This document shows, in pieces, positions 36,134 through 45,289 of a stretch of 64,000 bases of DNA (its first letter is position 1; every line of letters starts with the position of its first letter). Position numbers and translations under genes: made by a program. The DNA comes from SIG589 sp045652465 (GTDB lineage: Bacteria; Bacillota; Clostridia; Oscillospirales; Acutalibacteraceae): positions 44,665-108,664 of the forward strand of contig JAZRUI010000009.1 of the NCBI GenBank assembly GCA_045652465.1, given 5' to 3'. The notes below the pieces were generated by a model. The model saw only the letters and a program-made list of their open reading frames with translations, was not told the DNA's origin and did no database searches.

Positions 36134-36139
36134 TATAAT
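36134..36139 (+). promoter_or_regulatory. Extended -10 promoter of the PBP gene
   Basis: TGG-TATAAT with TATAAT at 36134-36139, about 70 bases before the start; no good -35. Confidence 0.6.
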
Positions 36140-36208
36140 AACCTCACAAAAAGGTCTATGCCTTTTTAAATCATAATTTAGAGAATATAGTAAAGGAGGT
36201 TAAGGTGT

Positions 36209-38590
36209 ATGACCGATAAGAATTTTGAAGATTTAAATTCTAACGAAATCCCGGACAATAATATTGAAACCAATGATGAGTTTGGCGATAGCGTAAATTC
36301 TAATGAAGGCGGAACTTTTGACCTTAACAGCTTTTCGACAATTTCGAATAATGATGGAGAAAAAAAGGAAGCCGCGGTGCAATCTGCGCAGGACATTTCC
36401 CGCAAAAAGAAGATAATCCGCAACACGCTTTTGGTTTGCCTTGTCGGTATCATAACCGTTTGTATCGCCTTTGGTGCTTTCATTCTTTGGGCGTTTACCT
36501 GCGTGGATGATGACATTCCGTATGACCTTAATAACCTTGCCGATACCTTTAGCGGCGAATCTATCAATTTTTCGACAACGATTTATGTTGCCGACCAAAA
36601 AACGGGCGAATATGTGCCGTATCAAACCTTGAGCGGCGCGGAAAACCGCATTTGGATAGACTATAACGATATGCCAAAAGCCTTGGGCGATGCCTTTATT
36701 TCCATCGAAGATGAACGCTTCGATAAGCACACCGGCGTTGACCTTAAGCGAACCTTCTTGGCTTTCGTTAATATGTTTATAAACTATAGCGATTCCGAGT
36801 TTGGTGGTTCGACCATAACCCAGCAGTTGGTTAAGAACTTAATGCAGGATAACGACCATAGCGCGATGCGCAAAATCCGCGAGATTATGCGTGCGAGAAA
36901 GCTTGAGTCGGAATACGATAAGACCACTATCCTCGAAGCCTACCTTAACACCATCTATATGGGTAAAGGCGCTTATGGCGTTGAATGTGCCGCTAATTAT
37001 TATTTCGGCAAGAAGGCATCCGAGCTTTCTATCGCCGAGTGCGCGGTTTTAGCCTCTATTGCCAAGAGCCCGACCTATTATAACCCCGTTGATTATTTTG
37101 AATCCAACAAGGGAAGAAAAGAAACCGTTCTTTATAAGATGCATCAGCTCGGTAAAATAACCGATGAGGAATATGAAGCTGCTCTCGAAGAGGAAATCGT
37201 TATAGTGGCTTCGGGCAATTCAACCGCATCTAACCAAATCAATTCCTATTTTGTTGATGCCCTCATCGAGCAAATTGCCGATGACCTCGTTGAAGAAAAA
37301 AATATGGATAGATCTTATGCCATTCAAAGCCTTTATGACGGCGGCTATAAAATCTATACCACTATGATTCCCGAAATTCAAAACGCCGTTGAATCGGTTT
37401 ATACCGATGAAAGCAACCGCCTCACCAATAAAAATAGCGGCGAGCTTGCCCAAGGTGCCATAACCATTATGGATTATAGAGGCAATGTTGTTGCAATAGC
37501 GGGCGGCTTGGGAGAAAAGAAGGAAAGCCGCGGACTTAACCGCGCAACCTCCGCGCCCCGACAGTTAGGTTCTTCTATGAAGCCCTTAACCGCTTATGCG
37601 CTCTCTATTGAGAACGACTCATTAACATATTCCACCATCGTTGATGATAAGAAAACCGTATATCTCAGCGGCGGAGAGGAATGGTCGCCCAACAACTGGT
37701 ATAACGATGGCGGCTATTATGGCAAAATTACGGCGGCATACGCGGTTCAGCGTTCGGTTAACACAATTCCCGTTGCGCTTGTAAACGCGCTCACACCGCA
37801 AAAATGCTTCGAATTCCTAACGCAAAAGTTAGGCTTTAAAAACCTTAACTATCCCGATGATGCCAACCTTTCTCCCATGGGAATGGGCGGAACAAGCGGC
37901 GGCGTTACAACCCTCGAAGCCGCAGCGGCTTATGCTATGTTCGGCAACGGCGGCTATTATTATGAACCCAAGTTCTACACCCTTATAACCGACCAGCAGG
38001 ATAACATTATCATCAACAAGAAAAGCGACCCGAACGCAGTTATCGGCGAGGATACCGCTTGCATCGTAAACCATATGCTTCAAAATGTTGTTTACGGAAG
38101 CGACGGTACAGGTAAGGATGTAACCGCATATGTTCCTAACCATCGCATTTTCGCAAAAACAGGTACTTCAAATAACGATAACGACCTTTGGTTTGTTGGC
38201 GGCACAACCCATTATATCGGCGCCAGCTGGTATGGCTATGATAACAACGGAAAGGTTTCCAATGTTAGAATGGCAAGAAATATGTGGGGCGCCGTAATGC
38301 AAAAGGTTCATGCAAACCTTCCTGTTGAGAACTTCAAGGATAGCAAATATGTTGAAAGCCGATATTTCTGCAAAGAAAGCGGCCTTTTAGCAACCGATAC
38401 CTGCCCCATTACCGTACAAGGCTGGTATAAAAGGAGCTATCGCGACACCTGCAAGACCCACGAAGGTAACATCCTTGAACCCGTTAAAAAGGTTGAAAGT
38501 TCTTCCACTATCGCTTCAACCGATGGCACCGCTTCGAACTCTTCAACAGTTTTAGCAACTTCATCGGCAGCAACCTCAGCTGCACAGTAA
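36209..38590 (+). CDS. Class A penicillin-binding protein (PBP1A type)
   Basis: Bifunctional peptidoglycan glycosyltransferase and transpeptidase, 793 residues, AAGGAGG upstream. Acidic cytoplasmic N-terminus, membrane segment at about 70-95, GT51 domain (SIEDERFDKHTGVDLKRT, GGSTITQQLVKNL), and transpeptidase with S-x-x-K in GSSMKPLTAY, SVNT, and KTGTSN. A Ser/Thr/Ala-rich tail ends the protein. Divergent from the bofC-sigK pair. Confidence 0.94.
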   Translation: MTDKNFEDLNSNEIPDNNIETNDEFGDSVNSNEGGTFDLNSFSTISNNDGEKKEAAVQSAQDISRKKKIIRNTLLVCLVGIITVCIAFGAFILWAFTCVDDDIPYDLNNLADTFSGESINFSTTIYVADQKTGEYVPYQTLSGAENRIWIDYNDMPKALGDAFISIEDERFDKHTGVDLKRTFLAFVNMFINYSDSEFGGSTITQQLVKNLMQDNDHSAMRKIREIMRARKLESEYDKTTILEAYLNTIYMGKGAYGVECAANYYFGKKASELSIAECAVLASIAKSPTYYNPVDYFESNKGRKETVLYKMHQLGKITDEEYEAALEEEIVIVASGNSTASNQINSYFVDALIEQIADDLVEEKNMDRSYAIQSLYDGGYKIYTTMIPEIQNAVESVYTDESNRLTNKNSGELAQGAITIMDYRGNVVAIAGGLGEKKESRGLNRATSAPRQLGSSMKPLTAYALSIENDSLTYSTIVDDKKTVYLSGGEEWSPNNWYNDGGYYGKITAAYAVQRSVNTIPVALVNALTPQKCFEFLTQKLGFKNLNYPDDANLSPMGMGGTSGGVTTLEAAAAYAMFGNGGYYYEPKFYTLITDQQDNIIINKKSDPNAVIGEDTACIVNHMLQNVVYGSDGTGKDVTAYVPNHRIFAKTGTSNNDNDLWFVGGTTHYIGASWYGYDNNGKVSNVRMARNMWGAVMQKVHANLPVENFKDSKYVESRYFCKESGLLATDTCPITVQGWYKRSYRDTCKTHEGNILEPVKKVESSSTIASTDGTASNSSTVLATSSAATSAAQ

Positions 38591-38598
38591 ACAAAATA

Positions 38599-38631
38599 AA
38601 AAGCAGTCAAGTTTCCTTGACTGCTTTTTTT
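38599..38631. terminator. Bidirectional terminator between PBP gene and pgcA
   Basis: Stem AAAAGCAGTCAAG (38599-38611) and CTTGACTGCTTTT (38616-38628), loop TTTC, with T runs on both strands. Confidence 0.92.
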
Positions 38632-38634
38632 ATT

Positions 38635-40350
38635 TTATTCGATTCCTAAAATTTCCTTAACCGATTCGGCAAGCTTAGCCGAAATATTGATTGCATCGGC
38701 CTCATCCTTGCCAACGCTCGAAATATAAACCTTAATTTTAGGTTCGGTTCCCGAGGGGCGGATAACAACCGAGCTTCCATTTTCCAAAGCATAGCCTAAA
38801 ACATCGGATTTAGGCAGGTCGATGGCTTTTTTCTCGCCGGTTTTGCAATCGGTTGTTTCGGATAGGATATAGTTGGATATTGTAGCAACAGCGGCGCCCG
38901 CAATAGATTTAGGCGGTTCGGCGCAAAGCTTTTGCATCATTGCTGCCATCTTTTGCATACCGGTTTGACCCTCAAAGGTGAAGCAAACCTGCGAGTTGTT
39001 GAAATATCCAAACTCTTCGTAAATTCCGTTTAAAACCTCAATAAGATTTTTGCCCTGCTTTTTATAGTAGCAAACCATCTCGCAAATGAGCATCGAAGCA
39101 ACAACGGCATCCTTGTCGCGAACATATCCGCCGGCAAGATAACCATAGCTCTCTTCGAAACCGAATTGGTAGCGGTCCATTTCTCCGCGCGCTTCCAAAA
39201 GACCGATTTGTTCGCCAATGAACTTGAATCCGGTTAAAACATTTATGAGCTCGCAACCGTATTTATCGGCAATCTTTTGGCAAAGCTCGGTGGTAACGAT
39301 GGTTTTAACTGCTATGGGGTTGGTCGGCAGGAGACCTTTAGAAGCCTTTTGAGAAAGAATATAGTTTAAAAGTAATGCACCAACTTGGTTTCCCGTAAGC
39401 AACTTGAACTCTCCATTGTCCTTAACTGCAATACCAACGCGGTCGCAGTCGGGGTCGGTTGCGAGAAGCAAATCGGGGGATATGCTCTCGGCAAGCTTTA
39501 GAGCGCAGTCAAACGGCTGGCGTAGCTCGGGGTTGGGGTAAGGTGCGGTGGGGGAGTTGCCGTCAGGCTTTTCCTGCTCGGGAACAACCGTTACATCCTT
39601 GAGTCCGATTTTCTTTAAGATAGCGCGAACGGGTTTGTTTCCGGCACCGTGCAGGGGAGTATAGACAACCTTAATGTCGCTGTCTTCACAAAGCTCGGGG
39701 TTAACCTGTTGAGCCTTAACATTCTCGAGGTAAGAATCGATAACTTCTTCTCCGATGAATTCGATTTGGCCATTATCTACAGCCATATCAAAATCACAGG
39801 TCTTAACCTCTTTGAAAATGTCAACCTTGTTCATAATAGAGAGAACATATTCGCTTGCTTCGAGGTTGAGCTGCGAGCCATCGGGACCATATGCCTTATA
39901 TCCGTTATAAATCGCGGGATTATGGCTTGCGGTTATAACAATACCTGCATCGCAGCCGAAATATCTAACCGCGTAGGAGAGCATAGGAGTCGGCATAAGC
40001 TCGGGATAGATATAAACCTTAATGCCGTTAGCGGCAAGAATAGCAGCCGAATGCTTTGCGAAGGTATCGGATTTGATGCGGCTGTCATAAGCAATAGCAA
40101 CCTTTCCGCTCTTGGAAACCGAGTTAACATATTCGGCAAGTCCCTGGGTTGCGCGACCTACTGTGTATATATTCATGCGGTTTGTACCAGCTCCGATAAC
40201 GCCGCGAAGACCGCCCGTTCCAAATGCAAGGTCTTTATAGAATCTATCATTGATTGCCTCTTCATCGCCCTTAATAGCATTAAGCTCGGCAACGATATCG
40301 GCATCAGCGGTTGCTTCTTTTAACCAAAGTTCATATTTTTGATTCAACAT
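38635..40350 (-). CDS. pgcA: Phospho-sugar mutase (alpha-phosphoglucomutase type)
   Basis: 571 residues. Interconverts glucose-1-P and glucose-6-P, or the mannose forms. Phosphoserine loop GIVITASHNPAIYNGYKAYG; metal loop ATDPDCDRVGIAV; sugar loop GFEESYGYLAG; phosphate-binding RPSGTEPKIKVY. The N-terminal segment FGTGGLRGVIGAGTNRMN fits the PgcA branch of Firmicutes. Ribosome site AGGAGGA. Confidence 0.93.
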   Translation of the reverse strand: MLNQKYELWLKEATADADIVAELNAIKGDEEAINDRFYKDLAFGTGGLRGVIGAGTNRMNIYTVGRATQGLAEYVNSVSKSGKVAIAYDSRIKSDTFAKHSAAILAANGIKVYIYPELMPTPMLSYAVRYFGCDAGIVITASHNPAIYNGYKAYGPDGSQLNLEASEYVLSIMNKVDIFKEVKTCDFDMAVDNGQIEFIGEEVIDSYLENVKAQQVNPELCEDSDIKVVYTPLHGAGNKPVRAILKKIGLKDVTVVPEQEKPDGNSPTAPYPNPELRQPFDCALKLAESISPDLLLATDPDCDRVGIAVKDNGEFKLLTGNQVGALLLNYILSQKASKGLLPTNPIAVKTIVTTELCQKIADKYGCELINVLTGFKFIGEQIGLLEARGEMDRYQFGFEESYGYLAGGYVRDKDAVVASMLICEMVCYYKKQGKNLIEVLNGIYEEFGYFNNSQVCFTFEGQTGMQKMAAMMQKLCAEPPKSIAGAAVATISNYILSETTDCKTGEKKAIDLPKSDVLGYALENGSSVVIRPSGTEPKIKVYISSVGKDEADAINISAKLAESVKEILGIE

Positions 40351-40392
40351 AATTCCTCCTGATGTTTAATTTCAAGGAATAACCTTATAATT

Positions 40393-40421
40393 ATGATACC
40401 CCACAGTTGGGGGATTGTCAA
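40393..40421 (-). promoter_or_regulatory. Sigma-A promoter of pgcA with operator-like repeat in the spacer
   Basis: Minus strand TTGACA (40421-40416), 17-base spacer, TATCAT (40398-40393). The spacer holds CCCCA-CAGT-TGGGG (40399-40412), a perfect 5-bp inverted repeat between the two boxes. Confidence 0.75.
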
Positions 40422-40506
40422 CTTTAAACAAGACCGTTTTTTACAGTTTATTTTGCATTAATATATTATAGAAATATTGTATAAAATAGAGAAAAACAAT
40501 TATTTC

Positions 40507-40535
40507 TTGACATTTTGTTTTCACTGATGTAATAT
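40507..40535 (+). promoter_or_regulatory. Sigma-A promoter of the sigma-H-like gene
   Basis: TTGACA (40507-40512), 17-base spacer, TAATAT (40530-40535). Confidence 0.8.
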
Positions 40536-40570
40536 GTTATTAGTTAATATTATATTATTTTGGTGTTAAA

Positions 40571-41143
40571 TTGGGAATAAGTTTTGTCGAAAAATACAAA
40601 AAATCATCGGATGATGAACTTGCAATAACAGCAAAGAACGGCGATAGCGAAGCCGGCGTTGTTTTATTAAAACGCTACACGGGTTTGATAAAATCTCGTG
40701 CGCTTGCTTATTATAACGGAGCCGTTGAAATGGAAGATTTAATGCAAGAGGGAATTATTGCTCTCTATCAATGCATCAAATCCTTCAACCCCGATGCTGC
40801 CTCTTTTTCGACCTTTGCCCGCTTATGTGTTGACCGAGCCCTGATTTCCGAGGCTCGTGCAATTTCCCGAAAAAAGCGCATCCCCAAGGACAAGCTCATA
40901 AGCCTGGACGATATGGAGCCAACGGCAACATCCTTAAGTCCTGAGGAAATGCTTATCCAAACCGAGGATGTTTCGGATTTAAAAAACAATTTGAGAACTA
41001 AGCTTTCGAAGCTAGAATATAAAACACTTATGCTTTATTTGCATAATTTCAGCGTTGCCGAAACTGCGGCAGCGTTAGCGGTTTCCGAAAAATCGGTTAA
41101 TAATGCGCTTTACCGAATAAGAAACAAACTAAGCCATCTATAA
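40571..41143 (+). CDS. Sigma-70 family factor, sigma-H like
   Basis: 190 residues from TTG 40571; the ribosome site is weak, so the start is not certain. Region 2: LLKRYTGLIKSRALAYYNGA, MEDLMQEGIIALYQCIKSFN, FARLCVDRALISEARAISRK. Region 4: LSKLEYKTLMLYLHNFSVAE and SEKSVNNALYRIRNKL. The pattern is closest to Spo0H/sigma-H, the early stationary-phase factor, but it is divergent. Followed by a 7-bp hairpin (TAACGGC/GCCGTTA, 41141-41159) with no T run. Confidence 0.78.
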   Translation: MGISFVEKYKKSSDDELAITAKNGDSEAGVVLLKRYTGLIKSRALAYYNGAVEMEDLMQEGIIALYQCIKSFNPDAASFSTFARLCVDRALISEARAISRKKRIPKDKLISLDDMEPTATSLSPEEMLIQTEDVSDLKNNLRTKLSKLEYKTLMLYLHNFSVAETAAALAVSEKSVNNALYRIRNKLSHL

Positions 41144-41164
41144 CGGCTATATGCCGTTAATATA

Positions 41165-41231
41165 TGCCCAAGTAGCTTAAATTAGAAGAGCGTTGTTCTC
41201 AAAGATGTCGGTGCGATTCCGTCCGGGGCAA
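41165..41231 (+). ncRNA. Degenerate tRNA-like element
   Basis: A 67-nt stretch keeps several tRNA marks: 5' TGCCC pairs with 3' GGGCA; a D-arm-like GCTT...GAGC; a T-arm-like CGG-TGCGATT-CCG; and TTCTCAA resembling an anticodon loop (CTC). About 8-9 nt are missing from the anticodon/variable region compared with a real tRNA, the acceptor stem is only 5 bp, and no CCA is encoded. It lies 26 bases before the zinc-ribbon gene. Could be a tRNA fossil or a regulatory mimic. Confidence 0.35.
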
Positions 41232-41256
41232 AAACCAATTGAGAGAGGTACAGAAA

Positions 41257-41547
41257 ATGTTTGAAGACAAAACATTAGTATGCAAGGACTGCGGAGAGGA
41301 GTTCGTTTTCTCGGCAAGAGAGCAGGAGTTCTATGCTGAAAAAGGATTCGAGAACGAGCCTCAGCGTTGCAAGCCTTGCCGCGACAAGCGTAAGAATGCA
41401 GGCAGAGCTCCGCGCGAGATGCACGAGGCTGTTTGCAACGCATGCGGTGGCGTAGCACGTGTTCCGTTTGCTCCCCGTGAGGACCGTCCGGTATACTGCA
41501 GCGATTGCTTCGCAAAGATGAAAGAAGCAGAAAACGAGAACAACTAA
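41257..41547 (+). CDS. Zinc-ribbon domain protein (two CxxC pairs x2)
   Basis: 96 residues from ATG 41257 (MFEDKTLVCKDCGEEFVFSA) with GAGAGG 8 bases upstream. Four CxxC pairs: CKDC, CKPC, CNAC, CSDC, likely two zinc sites. Short proteins of this type are widespread in Clostridia and are strongly conserved; their role is unknown. The leader is the tRNA-like element. Confidence 0.85.
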   Translation: MFEDKTLVCKDCGEEFVFSAREQEFYAEKGFENEPQRCKPCRDKRKNAGRAPREMHEAVCNACGGVARVPFAPREDRPVYCSDCFAKMKEAENENN

Positions 41548-41579
41548 TAATTGAGTAATTAAAGTTTTTTTGTTTTCCG

Positions 41580-41610
41580 GCCGCCTTGGATTTCCAAGGC
41601 GGCTTTTCTT
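41580..41610 (+). terminator. Terminator after the zinc-ribbon gene
   Basis: Perfect 10-bp stem GCCGCCTTGG (41580-41589) and CCAAGGCGGC (41594-41603), loop ATTT, then TTTTCTTT. Confidence 0.92.
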
Positions 41611-41629
41611 TGACTCTCAAAATTTATTA

Positions 41630-41658
41630 TTCACAATTTCTTAATCAAGATTTATAAT
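41630..41658 (+). promoter_or_regulatory. Sigma-A promoter of the two-component operon
   Basis: TTCACA (41630-41635), 17-base spacer, TATAAT (41653-41658). Confidence 0.8.
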
Positions 41659-41693
41659 AGAGGGTGTATTATACTAAAGAGGAGATGATTATT

Positions 41694-42380
41694 TTGGCAA
41701 ACAAAAAAATTCTCATCGTTGACGATGATGTTAACATTTGCGAATTGTTAAGACTTTATCTCACCAAAGATGGATTTGAAACTATCGTTGCCAACGATGG
41801 CGAAACAGCCTTGAGAATTGCTCTCAAAGGTTCGCCCGATTTGGTTTTGTTGGATATTATGTTGCCGAAACTCGATGGATGGCAGGTTTGCCGTGCCATT
41901 AGAAAAGAATCTAATGTCCCGATTATTATGACAACCGCAAAGGGCGAAACCTTCGATAAGATTTTAGGTCTTGAGCTCGGCGCGGATGATTATATTACCA
42001 AACCCTTTGATGCCAAAGAGGTTGTTGCGCGCGTTAAGGCCGTTTTAAGGCGAGCCGCTCCCGATAAGGAAAACGAAATTAAAGAGGTTAAGTTTGATAA
42101 ACTGGTAATTAACCTTACCAATTATGAGCTGATTGTCAACGGCACCGCTGTTGATACTCCGCCTAAAGAGCTTGAGCTTGTTTATCATCTTGCCAGCAAT
42201 CCTAACAGGGTTTACACCCGCGACCAGCTTTTAGATGAGGTTTGGGGATTCGATTATTATGGCGATTCTAGAACTGTAGATGTCCATGTTAAGCGCCTGC
42301 GCGAAAAGCTCGAGGGCGTTTCAACCGAATGGTCGCTTAAAACCGTTTGGGGCGTTGGATATAAATTTGAGGTTAAATAG
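41694..42380 (+). CDS. OmpR/PhoB-family response regulator
   Basis: 228 residues from TTG 41694, which is 9 bases after GAGGAG; the in-frame ATG at 41685 touches that site. Receiver domain KKILIVDDDVNICELLRLYL, phosphoacceptor Asp in LVLLDIMLPKLDGW, Lys in YITKPFDAKEV. Winged-helix DNA-binding domain at the C-terminus (DQLLDEVWGFDYYGDSRTVD). It is followed 6 bases later by its kinase. Confidence 0.93.
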   Translation: MANKKILIVDDDVNICELLRLYLTKDGFETIVANDGETALRIALKGSPDLVLLDIMLPKLDGWQVCRAIRKESNVPIIMTTAKGETFDKILGLELGADDYITKPFDAKEVVARVKAVLRRAAPDKENEIKEVKFDKLVINLTNYELIVNGTAVDTPPKELELVYHLASNPNRVYTRDQLLDEVWGFDYYGDSRTVDVHVKRLREKLEGVSTEWSLKTVWGVGYKFEVK

Positions 42381-42386
42381 TTTAGT

Positions 42387-43817
42387 ATGAATTCAAGACT
42401 TTTCAAAAAGTTTTTCCTTACTAATGCTGCAATTTTCCTGGTTGGAATAACCTTTTTATCAACAATACTCGGCTTCGTTGTTATTAACTATTTGGTAAAC
42501 GACAAGCGCGAAAGCTTGATTGAAAACTGCAATGCAATAGCCGAGGTTGCGGATAGCGATTATTTCGAAAGCGGAATGCTTTCGGGAATGGTAACCGCAC
42601 TTTCCAAAACCTCCGATGCCGAAATTTTTGTTTCCGACAAGGGAGGAAAGGTTATTGTTTGCAGTTGCGAAGCCTTTTCCAAAAACGGAAGCTGCAGCAT
42701 GAGCCGCAAGGCATTGTCGGCCGATATAATCGACAAGGTGTTAAAGGGAACATATTCCGAAAACGGTTTCCTTGGCGGCTTTTATAGTAACGATGCTTAT
42801 TTCACAACTGCCATGCCAATAACGGTAGATGGCGAGGTAATAGGCGCGGTTTTCTCATCCGCTCCTGCAGCGCAGCCGCGAATTTTCTTTAACAGTCTCT
42901 TAAGAATATATTTGTTTGCGGCTATAATTCCCATACTCATAATGCTGGTTGCAGGTTATTTAATGTCCTATCGTTTGGTTAAACCCTTAAGGCAAATGTC
43001 CGAGGCTGCCAAGCGAATGGCAAAGGGAGATTTCTCGAGAAGAATCCCCGTTATTTCCGATGATGAAATAGGCGAGCTTTCTATCTCGTTTAATAATATG
43101 ACTAATTCGTTAGCCCAACTTGAGGGTATGCGCCGAAGCTTTGTTGCCAATGTGTCGCATGAACTTCGCACACCAATGACCACCATAGGCGGTTTTATTG
43201 ATGCAATTCTTGACGGTACAATAGACGGCGATACCGAGAAACATTATTTAACCATCGTTTCCGATGAAATAAAGCGACTTTCTCGTTTGGTCGAGGCTAT
43301 GCTTTGTCTTGCGAAACTCGAATCGGGCGAACAAAAAATTAATCCCACTCGTTTTGATATCGTTAAGGCTGCAAGAAATGTTGTTATATCTCAAAATCGA
43401 AGAATTTTCGATAAGGGAATCGATATTAAAGGTCTTGAAGAAGATGGCATTGTAGTAACTGCCGACTATGACCTAATTTATCAGGTAATATTTAACCTTG
43501 TTGATAACGCTATTAAGTTCACTAATGAAAATGGTCTTATCGAGTTTTCGATTATCGAGAAAAATAAAACGGTGATGTTTTCGGTTAAAAACACCGGAAG
43601 CTATATTGAACAAGCGGATTTAAAATATATATTCGACCGTTTTTATAAGGCTGATAAATCGCGTTCGGCAAACAAAAACGGAACAGGATTGGGCCTTTAT
43701 ATTTCAAAAACCATTATTGATATACACGGCGGAAATATAAAAGCTGATTCCAAGCGCAATGAATATGTTGAATTTTATTTCACTCTAACCGAGAACCGTC
43801 CAAAGGAGAAAAAATAA
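42387..43817 (+). CDS. Sensor histidine kinase
   Basis: 476 residues. Membrane segments at about 11-36 and 173-195 enclose an extracellular sensor region; then HAMP (about 197-245), HisKA with phosphoacceptor H258 in ANVSHELRTPMTTIGG, and HATPase motifs NLVDNAIKF and GTGLGLYISK. The stop and the next start share one base, so kinase and HtrA protease are co-translated. Confidence 0.93.
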   Translation: MNSRLFKKFFLTNAAIFLVGITFLSTILGFVVINYLVNDKRESLIENCNAIAEVADSDYFESGMLSGMVTALSKTSDAEIFVSDKGGKVIVCSCEAFSKNGSCSMSRKALSADIIDKVLKGTYSENGFLGGFYSNDAYFTTAMPITVDGEVIGAVFSSAPAAQPRIFFNSLLRIYLFAAIIPILIMLVAGYLMSYRLVKPLRQMSEAAKRMAKGDFSRRIPVISDDEIGELSISFNNMTNSLAQLEGMRRSFVANVSHELRTPMTTIGGFIDAILDGTIDGDTEKHYLTIVSDEIKRLSRLVEAMLCLAKLESGEQKINPTRFDIVKAARNVVISQNRRIFDKGIDIKGLEEDGIVVTADYDLIYQVIFNLVDNAIKFTNENGLIEFSIIEKNKTVMFSVKNTGSYIEQADLKYIFDRFYKADKSRSANKNGTGLGLYISKTIIDIHGGNIKADSKRNEYVEFYFTLTENRPKEKK

Positions 43818-45178
43818 TGAATGAAGAAAATTTAAACTCTATGCCTGAAGAGAATGTGCAAGACGCATTGGAAAACGAAACAACCAACCAAGAGGATGTT
43901 GTTGAGGCAGTAGAGGATAATGCCGAATCCGTTAGTGATACCATCGAACTCGCCGATGATTTTGGATATACACCCTATAGCGAGATGCTGCCCGTTATCG
44001 AACTGTCGGATGAAAAGGTAGATAACGGAAGCAAAAAAGGTTTAAGAGTTTTTGCCCTCGTTATGGCTTTTGTTGTGTTGTTTTGCGGCGCTATGACTGC
44101 GGGATATTATTTCGGCAGGAAGGATGCAGCAACAAGCATTAAAAAGCCCATAAATGTTAACCTTTCGGCAAAGCCTTCGGATAAGGATATGCTAACCGCT
44201 GCCGAGGTTTATGAAAAGGCCAACGATTCTATTGTGGGTATATATACCTATAACGATAAATCCCTCTCATCAGCAAGCGGAGTCGTTTGCTCGGAGGATG
44301 GTTATATCATCACTAATGACCATATATACGGCGATATTGCGGCTGCAAAGTTCAAGGTTTACACTGCCGATGGAAAAATGTATTCAGCTGAATATGTAGC
44401 AGGTGATACAAGAACCGATATTGCGGTTATCAAAGTAACCGATGATGTTAAGTTAACCCCTGCCGAGTTCGGAAACCCTGATGAGCTTTATGTTGGCGAG
44501 CCTGTTGTTGCGATAGGCCGTCCCACAGGCGCAAACACCCAAAACAACCTAACCGGCGGATATGTTTCGACCATTGGTCGCCGCTCGGCAGCAACCTCAA
44601 GCTACACTATGAAGTTTATCCAAACCGATACCGCCATTAATCCCGGAAGCTCGGGTGGCGCGTTGCTTAATATGTATGGTCAGGTTGTTGGAATAACCTC
44701 TTGCAAGCTTGCCAGCACCGAATATGAGGGAATGGGCTTTGCGGTTCCGATGGATATTGCCAAGTCGGTTGCCGATTCGCTTATTAAGAACGGATATGTA
44801 GAGGGAAGGGCAAAGCTCGGAATTTCTTATTCCGAAATCGATGCGCTGACTGCCGAGGTTTCCAAAATGCAGGCAGGCCTTTATGTTGCTTCGGTCGATG
44901 CGACAAGCGACCTCTATGGTAAGGTTGCTGAAGGGGATATTATTGTTGAGGTTAACGGCGAAAAGATAACCTCCGCCAATATTATGCTCGATGTTATTGA
45001 TTCGGCAAAACCGGGCGACACCATAACCCTTGCGGTTATTGATGATAAGGGTAAAACCAAAACTGTTTCGGCAAAGCTCTTGGCCGATAAAGGAACTTCC
45101 AGTTATTCGAAAAACCAAAACAGCAGCTCTCCCAACAGCAATAACACCGAAGATTTCAATTTCCCCTTCGGAGAATAA
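43817..45178 (+). CDS. HtrA/DegP-like membrane-anchored serine protease
   Basis: 453 residues. Long acidic cytoplasmic N-terminus, one membrane segment at about 76-98, trypsin-like domain with His in ITNDHIYGD, Asp in TRTDIAVIKV, Ser in NPGSSGGALL, then a PDZ domain (about 330-425) and a Ser/Asn-rich tail. Handles misfolded envelope proteins. Being in one operon with a two-component system suggests an envelope-stress circuit. Confidence 0.92.
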   Translation: MNEENLNSMPEENVQDALENETTNQEDVVEAVEDNAESVSDTIELADDFGYTPYSEMLPVIELSDEKVDNGSKKGLRVFALVMAFVVLFCGAMTAGYYFGRKDAATSIKKPINVNLSAKPSDKDMLTAAEVYEKANDSIVGIYTYNDKSLSSASGVVCSEDGYIITNDHIYGDIAAAKFKVYTADGKMYSAEYVAGDTRTDIAVIKVTDDVKLTPAEFGNPDELYVGEPVVAIGRPTGANTQNNLTGGYVSTIGRRSAATSSYTMKFIQTDTAINPGSSGGALLNMYGQVVGITSCKLASTEYEGMGFAVPMDIAKSVADSLIKNGYVEGRAKLGISYSEIDALTAEVSKMQAGLYVASVDATSDLYGKVAEGDIIVEVNGEKITSANIMLDVIDSAKPGDTITLAVIDDKGKTKTVSAKLLADKGTSSYSKNQNSSSPNSNNTEDFNFPFGE

Positions 45179-45187
45179 AGAAATTAT

Positions 45188-45225
45188 GTCCCGATACTGT
45201 ATGAAACGGTATCGGGACTTTTTTT
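45188..45225 (+). terminator. Terminator after the HtrA gene
   Basis: Perfect 10-bp stem GTCCCGATAC (45188-45197) and GTATCGGGAC (45209-45218) with TTTTTTT. Confidence 0.93.
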
Positions 45226-45227
45226 AC

Positions 45228-45256
45228 TTGACATATAGAATTATTAGTCATAAAAT
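45228..45256 (+). promoter_or_regulatory. Sigma-A promoter of the antiporter gene
   Basis: TTGACA (45228-45233), 17-base spacer, TAAAAT (45251-45256); begins right after the HtrA terminator. Confidence 0.85.
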
Positions 45257-45289
45257 TATCAAGTTGAATAAATCTTGAGGGATGAGAAT

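Noticed and set aside
41165..41231. A functional tRNA-Glu (CTC)
   Set aside because: The acceptor stem has only 5 pairs, the anticodon stem pairs poorly, the variable region is missing and there is no CCA.
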